Part shown: positions 31,191 through 43,900 of the stretch, piece by piece
Numbering within the stretch: the stretch's first letter is position 1
Layout of the letters: each line of letters opens with the position of its first letter
Source: Phytoseiulus persimilis
Lineage: Eukaryota; Arthropoda; Arachnida; Mesostigmata; Phytoseiidae
Assembly (NCBI GenBank): GCA_037576195.1
Contig: CM075102.1
Coordinates: forward strand, 42,342,745 to 42,406,744
Direction: 5' to 3'
DNA: 64,000 nucleotides
Program-made: the position numbers and the translations under genes
The notes under the pieces: generated by a model
Database searches by the model: none
What the model was told of the DNA's origin: nothing
Seen by the model: only the letters and a program-made list of their open reading frames with translations

Positions 31191-33270
31191 CGGTTCTTCA
31201 ATTCGTGAGCACACTTCTCGATTCATATTCTTGGTTTCGCATTCCTTGTGAACTTCCGGCCGTGTGCTTCGAAACACAGAGAATGCGCCATCCGCAGAAA
31301 ACCGTGAAGTCAATTTCTCCGATGCAGGAAGTTGCCGAGAACTCGATCGGGAACATTATTCCGAGGAAGTCCAATCACAACGAAAGGGTGATGTTCGGGA
31401 GCGATTCCTAAGCGCGAGAACGATCCTTCTGGAGTTCTCGAGCCTGAAACTGGTATTTGAGCTCTGCTGGTACTCGGAGAGCCTCTGTAAGGTTCTCAGA
31501 AATCCCACATGGGGTTCTTGAAGCTGTGGGTGACGGGACGAAGATTAGGTAGCGGCGGTGACGGAGTTTGATGAGCCTCCACCGGACGTACGTTTCCAAG
31601 CCTGCTTTTCTCTGGCGACTATCTGAAACTCCTACCATCAAGTCGGATCTACAATTTCTGATGCGAAAGCTTCCTCGAGAAGGCTCTCTCCCCTCCGTTG
31701 ACGAAGCTCGAATCGTTCGAGCACTCCTAAGAGCCAGCAACTGTGAACACATAGCATGGCGCGCTCAGCTCTAGGAACTTCCCGTCCTTGAAATTGTCAG
31801 GTACCCATGAAGCTTCTCCTGAGGTACGTACCGAGTAAGAGTCCCGCGGCATACCAGAGCAGTATTCCGCAGGCGTAAACCTGATGAACTTCGCACTCAG
31901 GGGGCGCAAAGCTGGAGGGTGTAAGATTTTATACGATTCTTTACATATCCGTAAACTAAAAATAATCTCAAATCATCACTCGAGCTAATGAACGGTTTGC
32001 TAGATATCCGTGTCTGCGGCAGAGATTCGATTTGTCTTGACAAAGAAATCTCGCCTCACATGAGTCAGGGGGCGCGGAAGAGATGAAGCTCTGTGAATGT
32101 CCCAAACTGCAATAAAAAATCGCTCCATCCCAGGTTCGTGCCCCAGGGGGCTGAGGGGGCCACGAAACCGGACTTGCGTCTTTCCCTCTCGAGCGGGCGT
32201 GAAACTGAGCACAAACGGATCCGGGATTTTGCCAATCTCCTTCACTGCAGCAGGAAATCAATCCGGATCACGAACGAAATCGTTACCCAGGGAACTGGGT
32301 ACTTAACACTTTCTCCGCTTTTTCCCGGGCGTCGCTTGAGCTATATACACCACTGACGAACGTCTCCGCTTCTCCTCTCTAGATGGATCTATACTTCCCT
32401 TCTATTCCTAGAACTTATACCATTTCAGCCCGCCCTTCAGCTTTCCTCCAGCTTCTTGGGTTCAGAAACGGAGGATTGAACACTCTTCGCGGAACCTTTA
32501 AATAGCAGCACCCCTGGAGGTTTTCCGAATGGCAGTGCGCTCGAATTCGAATCCTCAAAAACCTCGACCTCTCGTTCTAATGTTTTTTGTGTTTTTATTT
32601 TCAGTCCATCCATTTATCCGATTGCAGTGCGCACCACTTGGTGCTGTCTTCTCTTCGAACGTCTGCCTCTCAGTCTTCGGCGAGGAATAGTTCTTTAGCA
32701 GTCCCAAATCCAAGTGGGTCTCATCGCTCTGGTGAGTAGAGGTTGATTTGCGGTCAGGGAACCCTTCTGGGCTCCAGAATGACATGAATTCCTCGCCAGT
32801 ATCCCGAGGAGAGCCGGCGGCTGCCCGGGAAGGCGCACATGATCAACTTTTGTCTCGATGGAGTCTCTCTCCTATGATTATCAAGACGATGGAGGACCTG
32901 AAAACTTGAGACGGACGGGATGAGCGAAACAGAGAAGCTAAGGAGGAAATCCCTCATTGGCCGAAGTGGCCTTAGATCAGGAACGGAGGCCGACAGCGGT
33001 TGGCAGCCTCCGAGCCGCTGCGGTCGCTGACGCCAGTAACTCATCATAGAGCCCGATGTTTCATGATCCACGATCGCAAAACCCTTTTGAACTCTCTCAA
33101 AGATCAAGCAGAGCCACGAGTCAAGAGCAATGCCCGGGCGCTGCTTATCATTGACCGTTCGCCTTGCATTCACTCATGTCACGAGCTCAGGATGACAAAC
33201 ATGGATTGAGGAGCAAAGATGTCGACGCCCAGACTCCAGACAGAGCCATGATTTACAGCTCTTCGCTGTC
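31191..33270. other. Unique region right of the array, no confident gene
   Basis: Past the end of copy 3 I see only short overlapping frames on both strands. The one item I can support is the orphan exon at 31,832-31,911. Frames at 32,754-33,173 (-) and 32,555-32,785 (-) have no recognisable motif or clear splice sites. Confidence 0.5.
31832..31911 (-). pseudogene. Orphan kinase-like exon
   Basis: An 80-bp segment between a good acceptor (ACCCTCCAG) and donor (GTACGT) encodes FAPPECEVHQVYACGILLWY plus six residues. This resembles kinase subdomains VIII-IX (APE then DVYxxGILLW), but the invariant Asp is missing. No other kinase exon is found around it, and joining the next plausible acceptor gives a stop within a few codons. 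An alternative is a membrane segment (VYACGILLWYAAGLLLGTYL) with a basic tail. Similarity to the DUSTYK exon 11 text suggests a partial duplicate, which is unproven. Confidence 0.3.
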
Positions 33271-33321
33271 GACTGAGTGGCCGATCTCCCAGCTTCCCGG
33301 GTGGTGTTCCCTATCGCCATT

Positions 33322-34484
33322 ATGAAAGAACGACGAATTTCGCTGAGGCGTTCGTTACGAAACTTGAGGTTGAACCATGCGAAAACGAGAGATTCTTGTA
33401 TCCGCTCGTGTCGTCGCAAGAGCTCGAAATTGAGAAGCGCAAAGAGAAGAGCAGGGAAATACTTCCAGCACAGGAGAGGGAAAGAACTCGACCCCCGTGC
33501 TAGAGACTGGAGTCCGTATTTCAAATGCCCATATTCTGCTGGCGCGTTTTTGTTTGCTGTTCTTGTATTCCTCCTCCTCTCGGTACTCGCTAAGAGACCG
33601 CGGGGATACTTCGAGCCCCAGAAAGCTGCCGGTGCGTGCTTTTCAATCGATCTCTTCTCGTTCTGTGTTCTTGACTCTGTGGGGTCGGAGCCCCGATCAC
33701 TGTTCAGCCAGCTCAAATCATCCATATTCTAGATTATGGCCCGCAATGGTGTGATGCGAACCACAGTCGAATGAGTTGTCCGAGCTGCCCCGAGAACTTG
33801 AAGGTTTTCCAAATAAATCAAGACACCCCGCGAAGGGATTTCGCCCAGGAAGCTTTGTACAAGATCAAGTACAACTTCTACATTCATTGGAATTTCTTCA
33901 TCACGTTCTTGAAAGTGGAGAACTTCTCACGACTGTATTTCAGTCTCCTGACCTTCGACGGTGGAACGATCGACGTAGTTTCACTGAAGTTCTTCGTGGA
34001 ATCCAGGACCGCCAATGAGTTCATTGGCTACGTGTTCCTAAATCGATCGACGGAGAAGCATACAGTTGAATCTGGGGCATCCCAGGAGCTCCTCGAATAC
34101 GTGAAGCAGCGAGCCTTGCTCGTTGAATCATCTCGCGCGACGGAGTGGAGATTTTTGCTGGCGCTGGACCAGAAATTCTTCTTCCGTATCGATCGTGGAC
34201 CCCACGGAGGTCTCTTCCGCTTCGGGGCGTGCTCCACGTGCAAGACGCCAGTTTATAAAGAAACCATACCCATGAAGGGTGGATATGATCGCCCGGAGAG
34301 CACTCAAGTCTTCTCGCAGTTCTGGGGCAGAGAGGCAAAGGCCGAGTTCAACCTGAAGTTCATGAAGCGCTGCTACGTGACCGACGGTTATGATCAATAC
34401 TGTCCGGCTCCGGACGGCCCATCCTTGAAAAAATGTTCGGAAATCAAGAATGACTCTAGATCAACGACAGGTCTCGGCAGGTGA
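33322..34484 (+). CDS. Type II membrane protein, unrecognised family, paralogue A (353 aa)
   Basis: Two exons: 33,322-33,631 and 33,733-34,484, with a 101-bp phase-1 intron (donor GTGCGT, acceptor TATTCTAG). The start is the first ATG of the open frame. A very basic N-terminal tail (residues 1-68) precedes one membrane segment (about 71-90, AGAFLFAVLVFLLLSVLA), so the C-terminal ectodomain should face the lumen or outside. The ectodomain has WC...NH...CPSC at its start and conserved HWNF, LYFSLLTFDGG, GYVF, FRIDRGPHGG and KRCYVTD...YCP motifs. It shares intron position and phase with the gene directly downstream. No known domain is recognised; function unknown. The C-terminus is shorter than in paralogue B. 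Confidence 0.75.
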
Positions 34485-34845
34485 CGGGATGAGCATGCTG
34501 AAATATCTCATGTAATGCAGGGATGTGGCGGCTGATCAAGTTCTCAGCCAACCGGAAGAGCTTCGTCCGCAGTTCGGTTCACACGCCTCGAAAGCGAACG
34601 ACTCAATCTGGAATATAGTTGTATGATTTCTTTTGAAATTGATAAAAGCTCGAGCTCTCGTGGTTCCTAGAAAGCTCCTTTTCGTATACCGACGCTTGAG
34701 ACTAAAAGGGAGAATCACTGATGAGCTCACTCATGGTGTTCCGATCACGCTTGAGAATCATTTCGAACGTTTTCGAATTCTCGAGTTCAACTTCAACTGG
34801 AAATAACTATTCGGGGAAACGGAAACGCAATCTCCAAGTGTTGCT

Positions 34846-36048
34846 ATGGATAAACAACGAAATCACCCAGAGCGCTTGACACTCGTTGCTGATCCGGCAA
34901 GAGCGAGAGGAGAGAAGAATGCTCGGAGTCCTCTGAATTCCGAGGCAACAAGGAACAGCTCCGTTAGCAAGAATGTTCAGGCTCAGTCACGCTCCTTGAC
35001 TCTGAAGTATATATACTTCGTGGCTGCGATTTCAATCATCAATTTCGGTCTCCTCTATTTTTGGTTCTTCAAGGGTCCCCCCGAATATTTCCATCCGGTA
35101 GGTACCGCAGGTATGAGAATCTATAGTTTCCTCAGACCCATGGCTTCTTGCCTCCTCCGCCCCTCTCTCGCGGGACCACATCCGTCTTCGAAGAGATTAT
35201 GCGGCACACCGTGCCGAGGAACTCACTAATCTCCATTCACAGACGTGGGAGGGATATGGTGTAACGTCAACCATCATGAAATACCTTGTCCCAAGTGTGG
35301 CGACCATTCGAAAGTCTATCTGATCCAGGAGAAAATCGAAAATCCCGCGCTCATCATTGACGCGTTATATAAATGGAAGTACATCCATTACGATCACTGG
35401 AACTTCCGCATCAATCTGCAGCGGTTCCCCAACCGCACGCGACTGTATTTCGGTCTCCTGACCTTCGACAGGGGTTATGTCAACGTCATCGCCCTCAAGT
35501 TTCTCTTCGAGTGTAATGCCAATGGCTATGTATTCTTCTCCCATTTTGAGCTACCCTCGGGAAAGCCGGCCGAAGACGCTCCGGGCTACCTCAGTTACGT
35601 CACAAACAGCACTTCGGAAATGAAGTCGCTTTTCTCGGGGGACTGGACTTTCTTACAGCCGATGGATACCTCGTTCACTTTCCGTATCGAAAGAGGTCCT
35701 AAGGGAGGCTTCATTCGTCACAAGACTTGCGCGAAGGGGGAGCATTGCGAGGAAAGAAGTTTCGAGGGCTCGGCTCGCCTTGAAGGCACATTTCTTCCTT
35801 TGGAGAAGAAGCAAGTGTTCTTCCTGTCTCATGAGAAATCCGTCAAACAGATCGAATTCGAACTACAATTCCGTAAGAAGTGTTACGTGATTGACAAAAA
35901 TCACGTCCAGTTTTGTCCGGGTAAGAGGGCTGACAGTCTGACAAGATGCACCAAATTCATTCTGGAAATCATCGAAAATATACGACGCCAGCTGCCCAGG
36001 AAGTCCAGATCGGAAAAAAAACATCGATCCGGGTGGAGAGGATCGTAA
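34846..36048 (+). CDS. Type II membrane protein, unrecognised family, paralogue B (356 aa)
   Basis: Two exons: 34,846-35,110 and 35,243-36,048, with a 132-bp phase-1 intron (donor GTATGAG, acceptor CCATTCACAG). The basic/polar N-terminus (1-54) is followed by a membrane segment (about 55-75, YIYFVAAISIINFGLLYFWF) and then an ectodomain collinear with paralogue A: WCNVNH..CPKC, ALYKWKY, HWNF, LYFGLLTFDRG, GYVF, FRIERGPKGG, CAKGEHC, KKCYVID..QFCPG. Conserved cysteines suggest disulfides. Identical intron phase and position show tandem duplication of one gene. The tail is long and basic. A polyadenylation signal follows at 36,105. No homologous family known to me. Confidence 0.78.
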
Positions 36049-36104
36049 CCTACGGCATTATCAGAATAACAGAACACATACTTTCTCCCTTTTTGTGAAG
36101 TATC

Positions 36105-36110
36105 AATAAA
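36105..36110 (+). terminator. Polyadenylation signal of paralogue B
   Basis: AATAAA 57 bp after the stop codon, within CAATAAATAATATTTATT. Confidence 0.6.
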
Positions 36111-36658
36111 TAATATTTATTGGAAGATAAAAGCTCGCGATTCGTCCTGTATATACAATCCTGGTACGAAGTTTCTCATCAACATACCACTGTCACTTTG
36201 TTACATCTATCTAGAAAAACGTCACGCTTGGAACACTTTGCCAATTTCATTGATGGACCGACAAAACTGGAAAATGGGGTGGGATGGGACGCCGCTGAAC
36301 ATCCTCCAATGAAGATAGGCTTCGTCACCGCATGCTGCTCAGGTATCCACAATTCCCGTCGAGGGTTGAAAAATATCATCCGGCCGCTGTTGTTCAAATG
36401 CCGAATCACCGATATAATCTTGCATCGATCAATAATCATTATTGCACCACACACGTGTTGATGATCCTGCTGAGACCGACGCCGCTTGTGAAGTGACAAG
36501 CTTCCTGATGAGCCCTCTGGTTTCCGCAGCATGCCGTACTGAGAGCGAATCGATGTCGAGAGCTCGCACACCGAGAGAGTCGCATGATTTTTTTACAGTT
36601 TGAAAACCCAGTGAGTTTTTTTTTTTTCCTCCCCCTTGTGGGCACTGAACAATCGTCC

Positions 36659-39600
36659 TCAATGAACCAAGGGAGCCCATGGTCCTTCCGTGGCCTCTTC
36701 AGCACTCCACATGGTTTCCAGAGAGTCGCGTTGGCGTTCTTCGGCTTTGTGAGCTCTCATGATGGCAACGATCCGGTTCTCGACATCTCCGAGGTGTGGT
36801 CGCTTGTCAGGATCGTGGTGCCAGCACTCAGTCATCAAGTCCCAACAGGGTTGAGTGAAAACGAGGAGTCTGCAAACGCAATCGGGATTAGAGTCATTTC
36901 GACTGCCTGAAGCTAAGGGATTGAACTGAGCCGCTGGATTCCTGCAAGCTTAATCGCTGCGCTCACCTTTCTGGTCTGCAGCCTTTGCGTACGCTGGACC
37001 AAAGTGCATCTTTATCGGGACAGTCTGCGAATCTCGCCGGGAGATCGGTCTTCCCCGAGCACAGGTACCAGAAGAGGATTCCGAAAGCGTAAGTGTCGAC
37101 TCTGTTGTCGTACTTCTGACTGAACAGCTCAGGTGCCATGTGGATCGGGGTGCCGACCACAGAACCAGATATCATAGCGTTTGGCTTGCAGAAACCGAGG
37201 TCGGTGATTTTCGCTCTGTTGTCGTTGTCCAGCAGAACATTTTTCAGCTTGATGTCTCGATGGACGAGACCCTAGAAATCGGAAGAGCCGGTGAATTTTT
37301 AGTGTTCGCTTCCTAAAGTCGCCGAACCTTCCGGTTGCAGGTAAGCAATGCGATCCGTTTGAAGCGCGAACGCCAACATCGCGACTCTGTAAGATCGCTC
37401 ACCTGAGAGTGCAAGAAGCGAATGCCCTGGACCACGTCCTGCGCGATCCTCATCCTAGTTAGGAACGAAAGCTCATGGTGCAGAGCCGTGTGGAGATCTA
37501 GGCTGAGCCGATCCATGATGAGAAAGACAGCCGGTGTGCCCTGACCGTAGTTGTAGTCTATAACTGAGCCTCGGAGGGGAACGAGCCTGAAGCGGGAGTG
37601 AGGTTGTATGTGTCAGTGCAGCAGATGGATCCATTCTATTTTTCAGAAAAGGAACTCCAAACAACGTCTCGAGCAGAGTTCAGATGTAGTACCTTTCGTG
37701 CGGTGGTAAGGATCGTGTGTAGAAGAACTCCATCGCCAGATCGTTCCAGTGTTTGTCGTCAGGTGGCACAACGCTCTTTATTGCCAAGGGGCCCCTCATG
37801 CCCCACGACTCACAGGAATATACCACTCCGTATTGACCGCGGCCGACTTCTTTTCCTAGGGTGGGCATACCGTACATGATTACATCACGTAGCGATACTG
37901 CTTCCAAGGAGTACCTTTCGGGAGAAACGAACGTGTGAATCAGAGTCTGCGGAACTCACTCTCGTATTCGATCGAGCTTGATTATCAGGTCACTGTCCGA
38001 TAACTCGAATTGCATACCTCGCAATACTGGGGGCGAGAGTTTTGCGAATTCTATCTTTCTCGTTCTTGATATGATCGATGCGACCATCGTGGTCGGCTTT
38101 CAACTTGGCCATAGCAACAACGAATCTTTCGTGACTGCTCTCCAATCTGGGGGAAGGAGGGGGGAGTTAGCTCTTCATTAATGGATCAGCAGCTTCAGAG
38201 AGATTTCGGATAGCTCTAAGTCTCTCCCCGATCTCAGAAATCGAGCGATCGGATCGGTTCGATCGACCGCGTCTCGAAAGAGCCAACGCATACTCACTTC
38301 TCTTTGAATTGTGCGCAAATACATTTCGCCAGACGCGCGTCTGAAAGTGAGTCCAAGAGGTCGGTAGCCACTCGACGTTTCCAATCGGAATCGATCGAGG
38401 GCGACCCTCGGCCCGGGAGATCTTTGAACATTCGTCTCATCTTTTCCAGAAACATCCATAGAATGGAGCTTGATGTCCTGGCAGTGACCTCGAGCTGGAA
38501 AATACGTTTTCAAATTATATCCGAGACCAAACGCACGACGAGGTACCTTACCGGAAAAAAAAATGTCGGAAGATCGATACAAGAGCCGAGTGTTACCTGA
38601 TAAGCAGCATTGAGAATCTGCCTAAGCGCGTGACTGGCTTGAACCGTGTGGTTCGCATCATCAGAAGCGTTGGAGTGACAAGTTTGCTCCAGAGTAGTTA
38701 GACACCGCTCCAAGGTGCCGACGAAGCTGTCTTTCAGCAAAGGCATGGAACTGAACAGTTTGTCAGCCACAGCAGAGCTCAGAATGCTCAACACGAAGTC
38801 CTGGGAAGATTGGGACCGCGTGTGAATGAGTTCCTCGTATACAGTTCGGAGAAAGTTGGAGCTTTTTTCGAGCTGGAATGTTCCTGAACTCCCATCTCTG
38901 AACTAATCGGATGCTCACCTGAACTTGCGTCGCGCATTTTTCTCTGGTCGCAGGCGAAGCTATTTCAAGTTCTTCGGGCGGAATTGAAACAAAATCGAAG
39001 GCAGCACATTTCTCGAGGATTTCTTCGTGCATATCGTTGATGGTTTGATTTATGAGCATTCTTACTTCCTCCTGGAAAATAATGGAATTCTCTTGAGTAT
39101 CATTCTGCGGGACACTGCAAAAGCAAAGAGATGAAACATTGCTCTTCCATACTGAATACTATCCCCGTTGCTGTACCTGGTTCGTCTTCGCAACTTCGAG
39201 TAGCTTTTTGTACAGTTCAGCCTCTTTCTCTTTTGCGTAGTCGATTCTCATGGGCGTTATATTGCGGTCTCTGATGAATTCGAAAGCACTCAGAATAAAC
39301 ATGTTCAGAACCGATGACTGCACCTCATTGAGAGTGTTTGCCCCTTCCACCACCATCCATTGGAGGACTCGACGAACGAACAGCACTATGCTGGAATTCG
39401 GGAGACTTTGGTTATTGTATATTGCAAATAATCTCTGCTTATTCAAGTTGAGTCAAGGATGAATGCGGTTGCCCGTACATCCTCGCGGACGCCATCTTGG
39501 ATTCTTTCTCACATGCGCAACCGGAATACCAACCTTGAGCTTTTCCGTTTCGGTCCCCCGCTCTGACCGTTTTGTCGGATTGTCTCCACGGAATCGGCCA

Positions 39601-40744
39601 ACATGGAAGACGCGCCCTCACAGTTTCTTCTATCCAGCACGAAGCCCAGGTTCTGGAGCTGGCCGAAGAGCTCAGAACGGTTCCTTTGCGTGCGCGCATG
39701 TTGTTCGGACTCGGTTAAATCACACATACAAGCTGCTTTAGGTCCGACGAAAAACACACTCTCAGAGCCCACTTTTGCTTTGAGCTGACGGAGCTCATCC
39801 TCTTCTTCAGAGGACAGCGTTTCACTTTGGACAGCGTAGATGACAATTGTCGGCATGCGACACCCGGCCTGCATCGCTCTGTTGAATGCCCGCTCTACCG
39901 AGTCTTCCGAAGGGGAAACGATGAGCTGAACATCATTTCGCAGTAGAGAATTGCGGAATTTCACTTCAAGGGTTGCGGAGCGTCGTGCGGGATCTTCGCA
40001 TCCTTCGAAAATACAGAGAGCTCGTCAGTGTTCATCTCCGCAATGTATCTGGTCCTCCTCGGGAGAAGGCCAGATTTCGTCTGCGGGAACGTTCGAAGCA
40101 CAACAAATAGGGATGTCGGACTCACCATCTATAGTGAGGTCAGCTCTCGGTATTGTCTGCCATCCCTCGTCATAAGATGCCAGATCTTCCATGAGATCGT
40201 AGGTGGAATCAGGAACTGAAAGGCTGATCTCCGTCTGATCGCCTTTCTGGAACGTGACCATCCGCCAGAGCTCATCGGGACATTGATCGACTCCGACCGG
40301 AAGAATCGATGAGCCGAAGAGCTCGTTCACGACAGCAGCTTTCGCGGAACAACTCTTCCCAAAAACCAGTATGGCCACTGCGCCCATCACAGAGCGATAT
40401 ATGATCTGTCTTTGCTCCGGTGTCGGATGAAGGTGGTTGACTTGGTCTGAAAATCGCAAAAAAACCGATCCTCAGATATCTCTCGATTCCCGAACAGGAG
40501 AAGCTCCCGACAGAGCCGTAGCGGGGAGAGTATCCAAGTTTGGATCAATCTAGACAAAAACAAAACCGGTCGCTCGAACAGGAGCAAGAGCCGACATCAA
40601 CTTACCCGCATTAAAGTATCCACCTCTCATTACTTCTTGAATAGCTTTCTTTGTATCATTGAAAAGTTTCCGCAATTTCAGAGAATTGCATGAGAAACGC
40701 GAGAACTCTTGCGCCAGGAAATGCCCCGTGGACTCCGCCCGCAT
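36659..40744 (-). CDS. DUSTYK: Dual serine/threonine and tyrosine protein kinase, 12 exons (927 aa)
   Basis: Exons in transcript order: 40,744-40,606; 40,446-40,126; 40,002-39,513; 39,405-39,177; 39,071-38,919; 38,800-38,597; 38,494-38,298; 38,146-38,018; 37,914-37,693; 37,586-37,403; 37,271-36,967; 36,869-36,659. All introns are GT-AG, 97-159 bp, and the sum is 928 codons including stop, close to the vertebrate protein. The N-terminal two thirds hold the large non-kinase region of this family (for example [34 protein letters not shown]). The kinase domain starts at [15 protein letters not shown], with [17 protein letters not shown], catalytic [11 protein letters not shown] in place of DFG (normal for DUSTYK), and [11 protein letters not shown]. 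The start ATG and the exon 3 acceptor (39,993 also fits the phase) are the least certain points. Confidence 0.95.
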
Positions 40745-40949
40745 TCTTTTGCGACGGTCCCGGCCTGGAAGAAGCAAACGAACAATCTTAGTGAGCGGTC
40801 TCAACTCTCCTGTGGTCACACTAGCTTTAGAAAGGTCTAAGCCAGCGAACGGATCAGTCGCTCGGAGGAAAACCACAGCTTTTGCTCCGAATGACTCAGA
40901 ACAGTTTCCGACATCATTCTTCGGAGGCAAACTTGAATTCGTGATGTCC

Positions 40950-43900
40950 GATTGAGCGGTTCAAAGGAATGAATCCTGTACGAATCAGTAAACGAGGGAG
41001 CGAGTTGGTAGAGTGACAACTGTCTTCGCTGCTCGCGATCGGGCTTTTCTACAGAACGGTAAAGGACGGACAACGGATCACGAACCGATTCCGGTTTCCG
41101 AGAGCAGAGACGATCGACACACCGGGGCTATCTCGATAATCCGATGGCAATAGCAGATGCGAACGGTCGCTCGAACAGATGAAGCGAGTGCGATGAGTCC
41201 CCTGTTAAGGGCACCTTAACTACAGATCGAACTAAAACCAACGGTTTTTTGCCTACTTTTCGCGTAGCTTGCAAAGATGCACATGGCGCCGGAACGCTAA
41301 CCAACTTCACTGAACTCCACACAATAGTAAATCTGTGTCACCAGAGTCGGTAACGCAGCAGCTTCCGAACCACAACTGTCGAATGTGTTGCACGACGTCG
41401 AATTTGTACTGAGGATCCTTCTCCCCCCTCAGCTTTCTCACTTGGCAAGAGCCACACAGCGTCGGCTTCTACGTCAGCGATTGCACCGCGAGGAACTACC
41501 GAAACAAGTTTCCGGATTGTACCGGACTCGTCACAATCCACAGAGTAAAGGTCGTCGAATGCGAATTTATATTTGATTAAACACACACAGACAAGCACGC
41601 ACGCTTCTCCATATCTAGACGAACTCGTTCGCCTCTTTCACCAGTATCTCTATTTGAAAGCTCCACTTCCTCCTTCCGAGAAACAAGCAAATTGAATTCC
41701 TCTGTGAGATCGCACCGCCTTCCTTAACTGGGTCCCGGACGCGGCTCACAACCCCCTCTTCCCCACATGAGGTCGCAGAGATAGCTGTTCGCGATAAAGA
41801 GATCGCAGGCGCTGCTGCACCCCGTCGGTTTCGAGCGCAGAATTCGAGAGCCTCTCAATACCTTGCGAGTCATCGATGCGTCATTCTGACTCTTGCTTTC
41901 GGGAGCATACTTTGAACTCGGAATAGAATTAGCGAAATGCTTCGGAGTTTTTTGATGCGATCCCCGATAACGGCCCCGTAAATAGAGAGATTGTGAGTTC
42001 CAATGCAGGATAACCTTATCAAGATCTGCTTATCGTGGTGATAGCAGCCCGAAATTTCAGCAAATCACGAATGGTCTCAGACCGAATCACACGCACCTAA
42101 CAATGGCAGGTCTAGAGGAGCTACATGTAGAGTGGAGTTGCCAGAGGCTGATCGTGGTGATCGCGCTCCGTCACCCTCTTGGCAGTCGTATTGGCAACGG
42201 TTCCTTCAAGGAGCACGATCAGCCACCCAAAATAAGACCCATGATCGTCGAGTCCGGCGACCCCCTGTCGCCGCTATTTCAGAATCACTATCGTGGAGCG
42301 GGCGCGTTATCTTGATGTCGATAAGCAAAACGAGCCGCGGTTCCACGTCAACAATCAGACGAGACGGTGACCCTGACGCAAACAAATGCTCCTCATACAC
42401 ACACGCGGAGCTGTACTTAGGTACTTGTCGTGAACCATCTTCACCGCTGATGCTGCCCTTTACAATGTTGCCGACATCTATGATCGCCGTGGCGCCTTTG
42501 CTTGACACGACACGGAGTACAGACGATGGAAGTCCAAACAGGTTTTCTTTAATGGGGATGACGCTGATTCTGATATGCAGAGAGATCTTAATCAGTCGTG
42601 CTCCGCGACGGCGGAAGTCACTTTCACGGCGGCTTGATTTTCGTTCAACATTTGATGCAACGACGCATATCCTCAGGATTTCATAAAATCCCGTCTAAAT
42701 CGGTTGGTGAAATCGGAGACCGGAGATCATCGAGCTGGCCAACGGGCAACAGTATGTTTTGAGTGCGAGCGCCTTGCGTGTGTCGCTGGAATCGACCCGC
42801 GAAACCGACACCGACTCTCGTCGAATAACTTCCTCCAGGTATTTAGGATCTTGGGGGTGGAGAAAACGTTCCCCTGTCTATCGGAAGCGGCCACAGAGCC
42901 GCCAGTGAGCTTTTAGAGCTTCTGGAGGGGCGGAAGCTCGGGTGAATGAGTAATCAAAGTGTGCACAATGAAATCCGTTGAAAACTCTTCGTTGAAATCG
43001 CGTGCAGGACGTAAACGAGTATTTAGAGGTCTTCAAGCGAGACCAGGCAAACGACTCCTCAAGAGACGTTACGACATTCGCCCGTTCCGGCAAACGTGAT
43101 CTGCTGCGGATCCACGGGTAATCAAGAACGCCCTGCCCTTCACAGTACAGAATCACGTCGCTGACTGCCTTGTAACTTCTTCGACTGTCGCTCTCTCCGG
43201 CAGCGCTGCTCTCGGGTTCGCCATGAGAGCGGCGTCGAACCGTCGCCCTGCTGTCAGAATCTGTCAGCAAACAGGTCGAACAAAAGCTTGCTTTCATTAA
43301 ACTGGGAAGGAGCTCCCGATACGAGTATGTAAATATACGGAGGCCGGTCGATATATATCGGCCGATTCGAATCCGACGCCCTACTCAAGTGTTCATCGGA
43401 GAGCCTCCCGAAAGTCCTCGCGTTCTCGCGGAAAGGGATGGGCCGTGACCCAAACTTGGCGTACGAAAGTCAAAACCGGAGAGCTCCAAGCTAAGCTTGA
43501 ACAGGGTCGGCAGGTATCTCCGGGAGGAATGGGAGATGGACCGAACCCAGGTGTCGGATTCGCATGCGGCGGATTCGAATTCATCGCCCTGTTGACTGAT
43601 ACACAGCAATGGGTCTTCCGTGCCGCCAGAGAGTACAACTGACGGGTCGTGGTGGCTGCGATCGAGACGACAACCGAGACCGTGACGGCGGGACGGCCCT
43701 GCGCTCGATCAGCTGTCAAGATAACAGGAACCGCACGGTTCACACCGAACAGGTGCCTCTTTCAAAAGTGGCCTGATACGATTTCCACGCAAAAGCTCGT
43801 TCAGCCGCGCGGGAAGAAATTTCGAGGCAGTTCCTCAGCGAGCGGGATGTTCCGAGAATTCCGTCGAGGCGATCTCGGTGAGGATCACCGACGAACTCAC

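Noticed and set aside
43340..43380. Promoter-like palindrome CGATATATATCG
   Set aside because: A 12-bp AT-centred palindrome is expected by chance in 64 kb, and no gene start is evident next to it.
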